This document shows, piece by piece, positions 1 to 8,628 of a stretch of 64,000 nt of DNA. The stretch's first letter is position 1, and each line of letters starts with the position of its first letter. The position numbers were made by a program, and so were the translations under genes. The stretch lies in the NCBI GenBank assembly GCA_902590535.1, contig CACIXF010000003.1:84018-148017 (forward strand), given 5' to 3'. A model generated the notes under the pieces. It was not told the DNA's origin. It made no database searches and saw only the letters and a program-made list of their open reading frames with translations. The DNA is from an uncultured Pelagibacteraceae bacterium (GTDB taxonomy: Bacteria; Pseudomonadota; Alphaproteobacteria; Pelagibacterales; Pelagibacteraceae).

Positions 1-257
1 ATCTTGTAAAAAATCACTCAATGTCTTTTAGAAAAGCATATCAAAAAACTGCTGCAGTAGTTAATTTTGCTGAAAAAAGAAAAAAGAAGTTAAATGAATT
101 AACTTTAGACGAGTTAAAAAAAATTGAACCTAAACTTAAAGAAGATGTATTAAAAGTATTTAACTTAAAAAATTCAATTAATTCGAAAAAATCTTATGGC
201 GGAACTTCTTTTGATAATATTAAAAAAATGATAATGAAATATAAAAAAGAAAAATGA
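1..257 (+). CDS. argH: Argininosuccinate lyase, C-terminal fragment (5' end outside window)
   Basis: The reading frame is open from base 3 and runs to TGA at 255-257, so the ORF-track ATG at 21 is an internal Met. The visible residues match the extreme C-terminus of argininosuccinate lyase: the SFRKAYQKTA stretch aligns with the family's PFREAHH region, followed by LTLDELKKIEP and the conserved SYGGT near the end. The enzyme cleaves argininosuccinate to arginine and fumarate in the cytoplasm. The catalytic domain lies off the left edge. The stop overlaps the next small gene by ATGA, so it is probably cotranscribed with the lipoprotein gene and lysA. Confidence 0.85.
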   Translation, partial: LVKNHSMSFRKAYQKTAAVVNFAEKRKKKLNELTLDELKKIEPKLKEDVLKVFNLKNSINSKKSYGGTSFDNIKKMIMKYKKEK

Positions 258-385
258 TAAAAAAATTTACCCTGATTATATTGTTATTTGTTGTAGTTAT
301 TTCTTGTGGAAAGAAAGGTGATCCAAAATATGTAGATCCAGATAAAAAAGCAGAAATAAAAGAAGTTTCAATTAATTTAACTTAA
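254..385 (+). CDS. lptM: LptM/YifL-like small lipoprotein (43 aa, missed by ORF track)
   Basis: A 43-residue ORF below the ORF-track cutoff fills the space between argH and lysA exactly. It overlaps argH by ATGA and lysA by TAATG. It starts MIKKFTLIILL, a positively charged, hydrophobic signal peptide, followed by a lipobox ending VVISC at Cys18. Next comes CGKKGDPKYVDP, the signature of the YifL/LptM family (CGxKGPLxxP). In E. coli, LptM helps the LptD/LptE lipopolysaccharide translocon mature. Such a lipoprotein beside lysA is common in proteobacteria. The exact role here is inferred from motif and place; the coding call is strong. Confidence 0.8.
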   Translation: MIKKFTLIILLFVVVISCGKKGDPKYVDPDKKAEIKEVSINLT

Positions 386-1599
386 TGAAATACATAAATA
401 GAAAATTAACAATAGAAAAAATTAGTCTCCAAAAAATTGCAAATAAATTTGGAACTCCATTTTATTCTTATTCTTATTCTAAATTAAAAGAAAATATTAA
501 TAATTTTAAAAAAAGCTTTAGATCTTTTTCACCACTTATTTGCTTTGCAGTTAAATCCAACACAAATGTAAATATAATAAGAGAAATTAAAAAATTTGGA
601 TTAGGTGCTGATGTTGTTTCAGTAGGAGAACTAATGATGGCACTAAAAGCAGGAATTAATCCAAGCAAAATAGTATTTTCTGGCGTTGGTAAAACAACAA
701 GTGAAATCAGCTTTGCTATTAATAAAAGAATTTTGCTTATTAACGCTGAGTCTTTAAGTGAAATAAAAGAAATAAATCGAATAGCAAAATCGAAAAATAA
801 AAGAATAAAAATCGGTGTAAGACTAAACCCAAATACAGATGCAAAAACATTAAGTCAAATATCAACTGGAAAAAAAGAAAATAAATTTGGTGTAAATAAA
901 AATACATTCTATGAAATTATAAATTATTGCAAAAATTCAAAAAATATTGATTTAAAATGTCTAAGCGTTCATATAGGCAGTCAAATTTTAGACCATAGAC
1001 CTTATGAAAAAATGCTTAAAGCGGTCAGTCAAATTCTCAATAAAACAAATCATAAATTTGAATTTATAGATTTAGGTGGAGGTATGGGCATTACTTACAC
1101 TGATAAAAATAAAAAACTTAATTATAAAAAATACAACACAGCTATTCTTAAATTTTTAAGAAAACATAAAGTTAAAATTATATTTGAGCCAGGTAGATCA
1201 ATTATTGGCGATACCGGGACATTAGTGTCAAAAATAATCTATATAAAAGATAGCGGAAGTAAAAAATTTATAATTTTAGATGCAGCAATGAACGATTTGA
1301 TGAGACCTGCTTTGTATGGTGCGTTTCATAAAACCTTACCAGTTACAAAATCTAACAAAACGTCTAAAAAACCATATGAATTTGTAGGTCCTATTTGTGA
1401 AAGTACAGATAAATTTGTTACATTAAAAAAATTTCAAGTGTTGAATGAAAAAGATTTAATAGCGATATGTGATGTGGGAGCTTATGGAATGTCACTAAGC
1501 TCAAATTATAATTTAAGACCTAAACCAATAGAATTATTAATAAAGGGATCGAAAATTAAAGTAATAAGAAAAAGACAAAAGCATAAAGATATAATTTAG
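385..1599 (+). CDS. lysA: Diaminopimelate decarboxylase
   Basis: A PLP-dependent fold-type III enzyme that decarboxylates meso-diaminopimelate to lysine, the last step of lysine synthesis. At 404 aa it is a normal family length. Lys57 in FAVKSNTN is the expected PLP Schiff-base lysine. The HIGSQI, GGGMGITY phosphate-binding loop, EPGRSIIGDTG and CESTDKF (catalytic Cys) motifs are all present in order. The start overlaps the stop of the small lipoprotein gene by one base, so translation is probably coupled. The 64-aa antisense ORF inside it is a shadow. Confidence 0.96.
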   Translation: MKYINRKLTIEKISLQKIANKFGTPFYSYSYSKLKENINNFKKSFRSFSPLICFAVKSNTNVNIIREIKKFGLGADVVSVGELMMALKAGINPSKIVFSGVGKTTSEISFAINKRILLINAESLSEIKEINRIAKSKNKRIKIGVRLNPNTDAKTLSQISTGKKENKFGVNKNTFYEIINYCKNSKNIDLKCLSVHIGSQILDHRPYEKMLKAVSQILNKTNHKFEFIDLGGGMGITYTDKNKKLNYKKYNTAILKFLRKHKVKIIFEPGRSIIGDTGTLVSKIIYIKDSGSKKFIILDAAMNDLMRPALYGAFHKTLPVTKSNKTSKKPYEFVGPICESTDKFVTLKKFQVLNEKDLIAICDVGAYGMSLSSNYNLRPKPIELLIKGSKIKVIRKRQKHKDII

Positions 1600-1602
1600 C
1601 TT

Positions 1603-2313
1603 TTGACAAAAATGATAAGAAACTTTTTATTTTCAATATTGTTTTTCACTGGAATTATCTTTATTTCTATAGTTTTTTTACCATCATTTTTTTTGCCAAA
1701 ACAGGTTGTTTTAATGGGGGGTAAATTAATGGGCCATTGGGCCAGTTTTTGTTTAAGGTTTGTTCTTTCAGTAAAAATTTCAATCAAAGGAAAAGAAAAT
1801 ATTATTAATAATGAAAATTTTTTTATAGCAGCATCTCATCAATCAATGTTTGAAACTTTTTATTTACAAATAATCTTTAACTCACCTGTGTTTATTCTAA
1901 AAAAAGAATTATTGTTAATTCCAATTTTTGGTTGGTACTTAAAAAAAATAGGATCAATTTCAATAAAAAGAAACAAAGTTACAAAAGATAACTTGGGTTT
2001 TTTTGATGATATTTCAAAAATGATGGCTAATTCTAATAGACCTTTAATTATTTTTCCTCAAGGAACCAGAGTTCTTCCAGATGAAAGACCACCTTTTAAA
2101 AAAGGTGCTTCGAGAATTTATGAAGAGCTAAATATTGCTTGTCAGCCAGTTGCAATTAACTCTGGATATGTGTGGCCTAAAAAAGGTAAAAAGAAATCTA
2201 ATAAAACAATTACAATCTCTATTCTAAAACCAATTCCTTCTGGGTTAAAAAAGGAAAATTTTATTCAAATTCTTGAAAAAAATATTTATTCAGAGTTAGA
2301 TTTAATCAATTAG
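1603..2313 (+). CDS. plsC: 1-acyl-sn-glycerol-3-phosphate acyltransferase
   Basis: PlsC-family acyltransferase that makes phosphatidic acid from lysophosphatidic acid at the inner membrane. An N-terminal hydrophobic segment (about residues 4-30) anchors it. The active-site box reads SHQSMFET, so the usual HX4D appears as H-x4-E, a variant I believe occurs in alphaproteobacterial homologues. IFPQGTR corresponds to the FPEGTR substrate-binding motif. The track start is TTG at 1603; ATG at 1612 is an equally reasonable start. It follows lysA by 3 bases and ends with a 4-base TTAG overlap with dnaN on the other strand. Confidence 0.9.
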   Translation: MTKMIRNFLFSILFFTGIIFISIVFLPSFFLPKQVVLMGGKLMGHWASFCLRFVLSVKISIKGKENIINNENFFIAASHQSMFETFYLQIIFNSPVFILKKELLLIPIFGWYLKKIGSISIKRNKVTKDNLGFFDDISKMMANSNRPLIIFPQGTRVLPDERPPFKKGASRIYEELNIACQPVAINSGYVWPKKGKKKSNKTITISILKPIPSGLKKENFIQILEKNIYSELDLIN

Positions 2314-3422
2314 CCCTTCATAGGCATAACAACAAAAATACTATCGAAATCACCCGGATCTTTTATCAGTGCTGGTGAACCAGTATCATTAAAGAAAATT
2401 TCAACTCTATCTCCATCTAATTGTGAAGCAACATCTATCAAATATCTAGAGTTAAAACTTATCTCTAAATCATGATCAAACTTAACGGTTAAAGTTTCTT
2501 TACCATCACCACTGTTAGTATTATTTACTGACAGATCTAAAGTGTCTTTAGATAAATTGAATTTTACACCATCTTTTTTATCTAATGAAACAGATGCTAC
2601 TCTATCAACTGAATTTAAAAATAATTTTAAGTCTATTTCTAATTTTTTTTGATTATTTTTAGGTATAACTTGAATGTAATTAGGAAATTTCCCATCAATA
2701 AGTTTCGAAATTAAAATACTATTATTTAATTCAAATTTTATTTTTGATTTCACATTTGAAACTTTCACATCTCCATCATAGCTATCTAATAAAGAGCAAA
2801 GTTGAAAAATTGTTTTTTTAGGTAAAATTATTGGATCAAAATCAATTTTTTCCTCTAATCGAATTTTTGAAATAGACATTCTATGACTATCAGTTGCAAC
2901 TGCTGTTAAATAATTTTTATCTTCAACTTCTGTTTGATGAAAATAAATTCCACTTAGATAATGCCTTGTTTCGTCATTAGAGACTGAAAATTTACACTTA
3001 TTTAATAATTTCAATAATTGTTTTGATTTAATTATAAATTCATTTTGATTAAAATTTTCGTCTGTCAATGGAAACTCTGTTGCACTTATACAATTCAAAT
3101 TAAAAATAGATTTTTCAGACTCTACTTGTAATTTACTTATATCTGTTAGAGAAAGATTTATTTTTTTTCCTGAGTTAAACTTTCTTATAATATCATACAT
3201 GATTGAGGAAGTTGTGGTTGTTTTGCCCTCCTCTAGAATTTCTACATTATTTAATTGATGTATAAAAATTAAATCTAGATCAGTCGCAGTGATAGTAAGT
3301 TTTGAATTGCTTGCATCTAACAAAATATTAGAAAGTATTGGTAATGTACTTCTTTTTTCAATAACTCCTTGACAATAATTTAATGCTTGCTGAAGATCCT
3401 GTTGATTAACGTTAAATTTCAT
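2310..3422 (-). CDS. dnaN: DNA polymerase III beta subunit (sliding clamp)
   Basis: The ring-shaped processivity clamp that tethers the replicative polymerase and many repair proteins to DNA. At 370 aa it has the expected three-domain length. The N-terminus FNVNQQDLQQALNYCQGVIEKRSTLPILSNILL and the C-terminal VMPMKG are characteristic of beta clamps. It lies directly downstream of dnaA with an 11-base overlap (3412-3422), the classic dnaA-dnaN arrangement. Its 3' end overlaps the convergent plsC by four bases, leaving no room for a terminator between them. Confidence 0.97.
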   Translation of the reverse strand: MKFNVNQQDLQQALNYCQGVIEKRSTLPILSNILLDASNSKLTITATDLDLIFIHQLNNVEILEEGKTTTTSSIMYDIIRKFNSGKKINLSLTDISKLQVESEKSIFNLNCISATEFPLTDENFNQNEFIIKSKQLLKLLNKCKFSVSNDETRHYLSGIYFHQTEVEDKNYLTAVATDSHRMSISKIRLEEKIDFDPIILPKKTIFQLCSLLDSYDGDVKVSNVKSKIKFELNNSILISKLIDGKFPNYIQVIPKNNQKKLEIDLKLFLNSVDRVASVSLDKKDGVKFNLSKDTLDLSVNNTNSGDGKETLTVKFDHDLEISFNSRYLIDVASQLDGDRVEIFFNDTGSPALIKDPGDFDSIFVVMPMKG

Positions 3423-4830
3423 TTTCTTTATTATTATATAAAATCTGGTTTTTTAATTTATTTATATTATCAACCATCTCAGGATCTTTTTCTTTTATCT
3501 TTTCAATAGTTTTTACTGAATGAATTATTGTTGTATGATCTCTGTTAGAAAATTCCCTTCCAATTTCAGGTAATGATTTAGAAGTCAAAATTTTAGTTAA
3601 ATAAATTGCTGTTTGCCTAGGTCTTACTAAATATCTTGATCTTCTAGATGATAACATTTCATTTTTGCTGATTTTGAAAAACTTACAAACAATTGTCTGA
3701 ATTAGATCTATTGTAACCTTATTTTCTGCTAAATTTAATAAATCCTTTAAAACTACTTTAGTTTCAGCAAGATTTGGAACTTTGTTGTAAATTCTTGAAA
3801 ATGAAACAACTCTGTTTATTGCACCAACTAATTCCCTTACACTTCCAGTTATTTCATTACTTATAAAATCTTGAATTTCTCTAGAAACTTGTAATTGTTC
3901 AGAATACAAAGCATTCAGTTCTTCATTTTTTTTTTCAACTATTTTTTTTCTTAGATCAAGGTCGGGCTTTTGAATATCAACAACCAATCCACCAGAAAAT
4001 CTTGATTTAATTCTTTCTTGAATCCTTGATAATTTATTTGGTGATCGATCAGCTGATACAATTATTTGAGATCCCTTATCAAGTAATGCATTAAATGTAT
4101 GAAAGAACTCCTCCTGCATAGCCTCTTTTCCACTTATAAACTGAATATCATCGATTAATAAAATATCTGTATTTCTAAAATATTCTTTAAACTTAACCAT
4201 GTCGTTTGATTTAATTGATTTTACAAACTGATACATGAAACGCTCAGCAGAAATAAACATTACTGTATTATTTTTTTTAAGCTCTAAACCTATTGAGTTT
4301 AATAAGTGGGTTTTTCCCATTCCAACACCACCATAAATATAAAGTGGATTATAGTGAGATATATTTTCTGAAACTTTTAAAGAAGCTTCGTAAGCTAATT
4401 TGTTACTTGAACCTGTAATAAAATTATCAAATCTTTTATTTGGATCAATTCGATTATACTGAAGATAAGAGTCTTTTATAAATGAAACATTTTCATTAGT
4501 ATTGCTCTCTTTAATACTATTTTCTTTTAAAGCGATATCTTTAGCCTTTTCAATAATTTTGAACTCAATTCTAATAATGTCTTTTTTATAAACTTTAATT
4601 ATTTTTAATATTTGGTCTAAATACCTTGATGTAATCCAATCTCTAATAAATCTTGTTGGAACTGATAATAATAAGTAATTATTGAATTCCTCAACAAAAG
4701 AAATCTTTTTTAACCAGCTCTCATAAACTTCTAAGCCTAGTTTATTTTTCATTTCATTCTGTACTTGCTTCCATTCGAAACTTTCAGAAGAAAAATTATT
4801 AATATTTTTTGTATTTGTTAATTTATTCAT
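3412..4830 (-). CDS. dnaA: Chromosomal replication initiator protein DnaA
   Basis: AAA+ initiator that binds DnaA boxes and opens the origin. Domain I (about residues 18-80) starts at FEWKQVQNEMKNKLG. The Walker A motif is GGVGMGKTHLLN and Walker B is ILLIDDIQF. The C-terminal DNA-binding helix-turn-helix carries the DnaA signature, here LPEIGREFSNRDHTTIIH. At 472 aa it is a normal length, with a short linker domain II. dnaN follows with overlap. Upstream is the longest non-coding gap in the window (4831-5143), which presumably holds its promoter and possibly origin-type repeats. Confidence 0.98.
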   Translation of the reverse strand: MNKLTNTKNINNFSSESFEWKQVQNEMKNKLGLEVYESWLKKISFVEEFNNYLLLSVPTRFIRDWITSRYLDQILKIIKVYKKDIIRIEFKIIEKAKDIALKENSIKESNTNENVSFIKDSYLQYNRIDPNKRFDNFITGSSNKLAYEASLKVSENISHYNPLYIYGGVGMGKTHLLNSIGLELKKNNTVMFISAERFMYQFVKSIKSNDMVKFKEYFRNTDILLIDDIQFISGKEAMQEEFFHTFNALLDKGSQIIVSADRSPNKLSRIQERIKSRFSGGLVVDIQKPDLDLRKKIVEKKNEELNALYSEQLQVSREIQDFISNEITGSVRELVGAINRVVSFSRIYNKVPNLAETKVVLKDLLNLAENKVTIDLIQTIVCKFFKISKNEMLSSRRSRYLVRPRQTAIYLTKILTSKSLPEIGREFSNRDHTTIIHSVKTIEKIKEKDPEMVDNINKLKNQILYNNKENEI

Positions 4831-5143
4831 AACTTAAGGGGAAATCTCAGTTAGAACTATTTAAAAAAATTTGCAACAAGTTAATAAAGATATTTAAAAA
4901 AAAATAAAATCTATGATTGTGATTTATATTTTAAAAAATTAATTCTAAATTAAACTTAAATTTAAAATTATAAATTGAATCGAATATAGATTGAATCAAT
5001 TAATTGATTGAATTAAAACTAAATCAAATATAGATTGAATGACGATAATCCAAATATTTACTAAATCTAAATATAGTAACTTAATACAAAACTTAAATAT
5101 ATAATGTGGATATCAGGAGTTGTTTGAAAATTTAAACTAACGC
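4831..5143. other. AT-rich intergenic gap between dnaA and rpsT, with direct repeats
   Basis: This 313-base stretch has no credible ORF. It is extremely AT-rich and holds two copies of AATATAGATTGAAT (4983-4996, 5027-5040). The core ATTGAAT occurs four times within 67 bases (4974, 4990, 5007, 5034). One 8/9 match to the DnaA box is present on the minus strand side at 5105-5113 (reads TGTGGATAT on plus). It must contain the dnaA promoter and the 3' end of the rpsT transcript. It could be an origin or a DnaA-autoregulation region, but a single imperfect box is weak evidence for oriC. Confidence 0.5.
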
Positions 5144-5404
5144 TTAGATTGCAGCAATTTTTTTTGTTATTCTAGAAACATTTCTAGAAGCATTTTGTTT
5201 TTTTATTATTCCTGTTTTTGCAATTTTCATCAACTCAGAGTTTAACTTTGGTAGAAATTTAAGAGCTTCATCTTTCTTTTTATCATCAATTAGAAGGTTC
5301 ATTTTCTTAAGCGCGTTTCTAAACCTGCTCTTTCTAGCTTTATTGACCGCTGTTTGTTTAGAAATTCTTCTAATTCTCTTAATTGCTGATTTTGTGTTTG
5401 CCAT
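5144..5404 (-). CDS. rpsT: 30S ribosomal protein S20
   Basis: Primary 16S rRNA-binding protein of the small subunit. The ORF track begins at 5476, but the family start is the internal MANTKSAIKRIRR at 5404, giving 86 aa, the normal S20 length. The upstream 24 codons have no family counterpart and overlap mutM. A good sigma70-type promoter ends only a few bases before this ATG, which also rules out the longer start. The protein is basic throughout, with the conserved NALKKM-type helices. Confidence 0.95.
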   Translation of the reverse strand: MANTKSAIKRIRRISKQTAVNKARKSRFRNALKKMNLLIDDKKKDEALKFLPKLNSELMKIAKTGIIKKQNASRNVSRITKKIAAI

Positions 5405-5413
5405 CTGCGCAGG

Positions 5414-5442
5414 GGTATAGCTTGAGAATTTAAAGTGGTCAA
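5414..5442 (-). promoter_or_regulatory. Predicted sigma70 promoter of rpsT
   Basis: Read on the minus strand, TTGACC (5442-5437), a 17-base spacer and TATACC (5419-5414) make a 5/6 plus 4/6 match to the consensus with ideal spacing. The expected start site is about 5407, only some three bases before the rpsT ATG at 5404, so the mRNA would be leaderless or nearly so. The elements also overlap nothing essential, since mutM ends at 5455. Confidence 0.6.
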
Positions 5443-5454
5443 CTAAATATTTAA

Positions 5455-6318
5455 CTATTTTTGACAAGAAATACAAAAAAAAGTTGATCTATTTGATGTT
5501 ATTTTTTTTTTTATAATACCCTTGCACTGCGTACGCTTACAACCAGTGCCGTCTTGCTGATAAACTTTAAACTCTTTTTGAAAGTTACCTTTGTTACCTG
5601 AAATATCTTTAAAATCTCTTATACTTGAACCTCCCTTATTAATTGCCTGTTGAAGTATTTTCTTAGAATTTAAAATAATATTTAAACATTCATTTTTGTT
5701 AAGTCTTTTTGCCTTTTTAAATGGATTTATTTTACTAGCGAAAAGAATTTCACTTGCGTAAATATTACCTATTCCAGAAACAAATCTCTGATCAAGTAAG
5801 AAACTTTTTATATCTTTATTTTTTTTCTTAAAATAATTAACAACATAATTTAAGTTAAATTTGTCACTAAATGGTTCAGGTCCCATTGATTTAAATCTTC
5901 TCTGTAGATCTTGATAATTTTTAATTATTTCAAAAAATCCAAAACGTCTTGGATCATTATAAATTACTTTCAAGCTATCAAATACAAACTCTGCATGATT
6001 GTGTTTTTTAGGTAAAAAAGGTGAATGATAAAAACTAGTATTCGTAAATTTTAGAGGTTTTTTCTTATCAATAATATGAATTGTTCCTGACATTCCTAAA
6101 TGGATTAAACAATAATCTTCATTTTGAAAATGGATAATCAAATATTTAGAAAATCTACTAACTTCAATTATTTTTTTATTTTTAAGAAAACATTCAAAAT
6201 CACTTGGTATTTTAAACCTTAAATTCCTATTTCTGATTATTACTTTTTTTATGCTTTTTTTTTTGATCTTTTTATGAAGGGATTGTCTAACAATTTCTAC
6301 TTCTGGTAATTCTGGCAT
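5455..6318 (-). CDS. mutM: Formamidopyrimidine-DNA glycosylase
   Basis: Base-excision repair glycosylase/AP lyase that removes 8-oxoguanine and FapyG. The protein begins MPELPEVE, giving the catalytic Pro2 and Glu3 after Met removal. HLGMSG with its conserved neighbourhood, FLLDQRFVSGIGNIYASEILF (H2TH region) and a C-terminal zinc finger (cysteines in TGCKRTQC and CISC) complete the family pattern. At 287 aa it is slightly longer than most homologues. It lies immediately upstream of rpsT on the same strand and diverges from ubiE across a 29-base gap. Confidence 0.95.
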   Translation of the reverse strand: MPELPEVEIVRQSLHKKIKKKSIKKVIIRNRNLRFKIPSDFECFLKNKKIIEVSRFSKYLIIHFQNEDYCLIHLGMSGTIHIIDKKKPLKFTNTSFYHSPFLPKKHNHAEFVFDSLKVIYNDPRRFGFFEIIKNYQDLQRRFKSMGPEPFSDKFNLNYVVNYFKKKNKDIKSFLLDQRFVSGIGNIYASEILFASKINPFKKAKRLNKNECLNIILNSKKILQQAINKGGSSIRDFKDISGNKGNFQKEFKVYQQDGTGCKRTQCKGIIKKKITSNRSTFFCISCQK

Positions 6319-6347
6319 TTGATACTATATTCAATATATATTTTTTT

Positions 6348-7052
6348 ATGCAACAAAATCTTCAAAATAAAAAAGGACTTGTAGATAATGTGTTTAATCA
6401 GGTCTACAACAAATATGACTTGATGAATGACTTTATGTCTATGGGTGTACATAGATATTGGAAAAAAAGTTTAATTAATATGATGAATCCGAGAGTCAAT
6501 AGAAAATTAATAGATGTTGCGTGTGGGACGGGGGATGTTGGAAAGTTATTTTTAGATAGCACAAATAAAGAGGCTGAAATTACTTGTGTAGACCCCAATA
6601 AAGGAATGGTTAGTCAAGGAAAGCAAAAATTATCTAATTACAAAAATGTAAAATGGGTTATTTCTCCAGCAGAAAAATTACCAATAACAGACAATTCATT
6701 TGATTATTACACTATTAGCTTTGGGCTAAGAAATACAAAAAATTTAAATAAAGCACTTTCAGAAGCCTATAGAGTTTTAAAGCCTGGCGGACGCTATCTA
6801 TGTCTGGAATTTTCTAAGATTCAAAATTCAAATCTTGATTTTGTATATAAAAATTATTCAAAACTCATTCCTATTATTGGTCAGTTTGTAGTTGGAGAAA
6901 AAGAACCTTACGAATATTTAATCAAAAGTATTGAACAATTTATTAATCAAGATGAATTAATAGAGTTGATGGAAAAAAATAAGTTTCATAAATGTTCTTA
7001 TAGAAATCTTTCTGGTGGTATTGTTTCAATTCATAGTGGTTGGAAAATTTAA
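6348..7052 (+). CDS. ubiE: Ubiquinone/menaquinone biosynthesis C-methyltransferase UbiE
   Basis: SAM-dependent methyltransferase of quinone-ring synthesis. The N-terminal VFNQVYNKYDLMND and the SAM-binding motif DVACGTGDVGK match the UbiE/COQ5 signatures. FGLRNTKNLNKALSEAYRVLKPGG is the second conserved block. At 234 aa it is a normal length. The stop overlaps the ubiB start codon by one base (TAATG). Coupling with ubiB suggests a ubiquinone operon. Confidence 0.95.
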   Translation: MQQNLQNKKGLVDNVFNQVYNKYDLMNDFMSMGVHRYWKKSLINMMNPRVNRKLIDVACGTGDVGKLFLDSTNKEAEITCVDPNKGMVSQGKQKLSNYKNVKWVISPAEKLPITDNSFDYYTISFGLRNTKNLNKALSEAYRVLKPGGRYLCLEFSKIQNSNLDFVYKNYSKLIPIIGQFVVGEKEPYEYLIKSIEQFINQDELIELMEKNKFHKCSYRNLSGGIVSIHSGWKI

Positions 7053-8620
7053 TGATTAAAAAACTTATTACTTTATTTAAATTAGGAAGAAAAATTGCAA
7101 AATCAGATATTTTAAAAATTGCATCAAAATTTAAAAAACCTCCTTTAGCTGTAACAATATTATTCCAAATTTTATCTATTTCATTTGAAAAAAAGGAACA
7201 AAATAATTTAATTAAGGATGATGGTGAAAGACTATCTAAGTCATTAGAATCTATGGGTACAACTTTCATCAAACTTGGGCAATTTCTTGCTACTAGGCCA
7301 GATATAATTGGAGAAGAATTATCTTTAAAGCTAGAAAAACTTCAAGATCGATTACCCCCTTTTTCAATTCATGAAGCAAAAGAAATTATCAAAGAAGATC
7401 TTGGAGTTGATGCATTTAATTCAATAATTGATTTAAGTGAACCAGTTGCAGCTGCATCAATTGCACAAGTTCATAAAGCAAAAATAAATGACAATGGAAC
7501 AATTAAAGATGTAGCAATAAAAATCTTAAGACCAAATATAAAAAAAATATTCAATGAGGAAATAGATGCAATGATGTTATTTGTATTTATTATTGAGTCA
7601 TTTGTAAAAAAAACAAAAAGATTAAAACTTGTTGAAGTTGTTTTTTTACTTAAAGAAATAACTAATCTTGAAATGGATTTAAGATTCGAAGCTGCTGCGG
7701 CTAATGAATATGCTGAAAACACTAAAAATGATGCTGGATTTAAAGTTCCTGAAATTTATTGGAATTTTACTAGTGAAAATGTAATGACTTTGGATTGGAT
7801 AGATGGAATTTCAATAAGAGAAACTGAGGAGCTAAAGAAAAGAAATTTAGATACTAATAAAATAGCTGAAGATATTATCCAACATTTTTTAAGACATGCT
7901 GTAAGAGATGGTTTTTTTCATGCAGATATGCATCAAGGAAATATTTTTGTTGATAATAGTGGCCAAATTGTACCTATAGATTTTGGGATTATGGGCAGGT
8001 TAGACAAACTTAGTAAAAGGTTTTTAGCAGAAATTTTATTTGGATTTATTCAAAGAGATTATCGTAAAGTAGCTGAAGTTCACTTAGTGGCCGGATTAGT
8101 TCCAAAAGAAGTACCAATCGATGATCTAGCTCAAGCTTTGAGATCAATTGGTGAGCCTATATTTGGTCAAGAAGTAAAAGATATTTCAGGAGGTAAATTA
8201 CTCAAACAATTGTTTGATGTAACAGAAAAGTTTAATATGCAAACTCAACCTCAATTATTAATGTTGCAAAAAACTATGGTTGTTGTTGAAGGTGTAGCAA
8301 GAAAGTTAAATCCAAACACAAATATTTGGACAACTTCAAAGCCTGTTCTAGAAAATTGGCTTAAAGAAACAAAAGATCCAATTAATAATTTAAATGAAAC
8401 TTTAAAAAATACATCTGAAGTGATTAAACGTTTACCAGAATTTCCTGAGATTATGGATAAAGCAAATCAAGCATTAACGTTTTTAGCTAGTGGTCAAATT
8501 CCACAAAATTCAAATTCTTACACCGCTCTGAATGATAAAAAATCAGAAATGATAGCATTTAGAAATCAATCTATTATTGGTTTATTACTTCTTGTAATTT
8601 TTGGCCTTATAGTATTTTAA
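7052..8620 (+). CDS. ubiB: Ubiquinone biosynthesis protein UbiB (ABC1/ADCK-type atypical kinase/ATPase)
   Basis: ABC1-family protein needed for ubiquinone synthesis, thought to act as an ATPase that helps mobilise lipid intermediates. The track start is TTG at 7040; ATG at 7052, which overlaps the ubiE stop as TAATG, is the better start and gives 522 aa. The Ala-rich loop AAASIAQVHKA, the catalytic HADMHQGNIF and the metal-binding DFGIMGRL motif are clear. A hydrophobic C-terminal segment (IIGLLLLVIFGLIVF) anchors it in the membrane. Confidence 0.93.
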   Translation: MIKKLITLFKLGRKIAKSDILKIASKFKKPPLAVTILFQILSISFEKKEQNNLIKDDGERLSKSLESMGTTFIKLGQFLATRPDIIGEELSLKLEKLQDRLPPFSIHEAKEIIKEDLGVDAFNSIIDLSEPVAAASIAQVHKAKINDNGTIKDVAIKILRPNIKKIFNEEIDAMMLFVFIIESFVKKTKRLKLVEVVFLLKEITNLEMDLRFEAAAANEYAENTKNDAGFKVPEIYWNFTSENVMTLDWIDGISIRETEELKKRNLDTNKIAEDIIQHFLRHAVRDGFFHADMHQGNIFVDNSGQIVPIDFGIMGRLDKLSKRFLAEILFGFIQRDYRKVAEVHLVAGLVPKEVPIDDLAQALRSIGEPIFGQEVKDISGGKLLKQLFDVTEKFNMQTQPQLLMLQKTMVVVEGVARKLNPNTNIWTTSKPVLENWLKETKDPINNLNETLKNTSEVIKRLPEFPEIMDKANQALTFLASGQIPQNSNSYTALNDKKSEMIAFRNQSIIGLLLLVIFGLIVF

Positions 8621-8628
8621 TTCTGCAG

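Noticed and set aside
5405-5476. ORF-track extension of rpsT upstream to 5476
   Set aside because: S20 starts at MANTKSA; the extension overlaps mutM and the predicted promoter.
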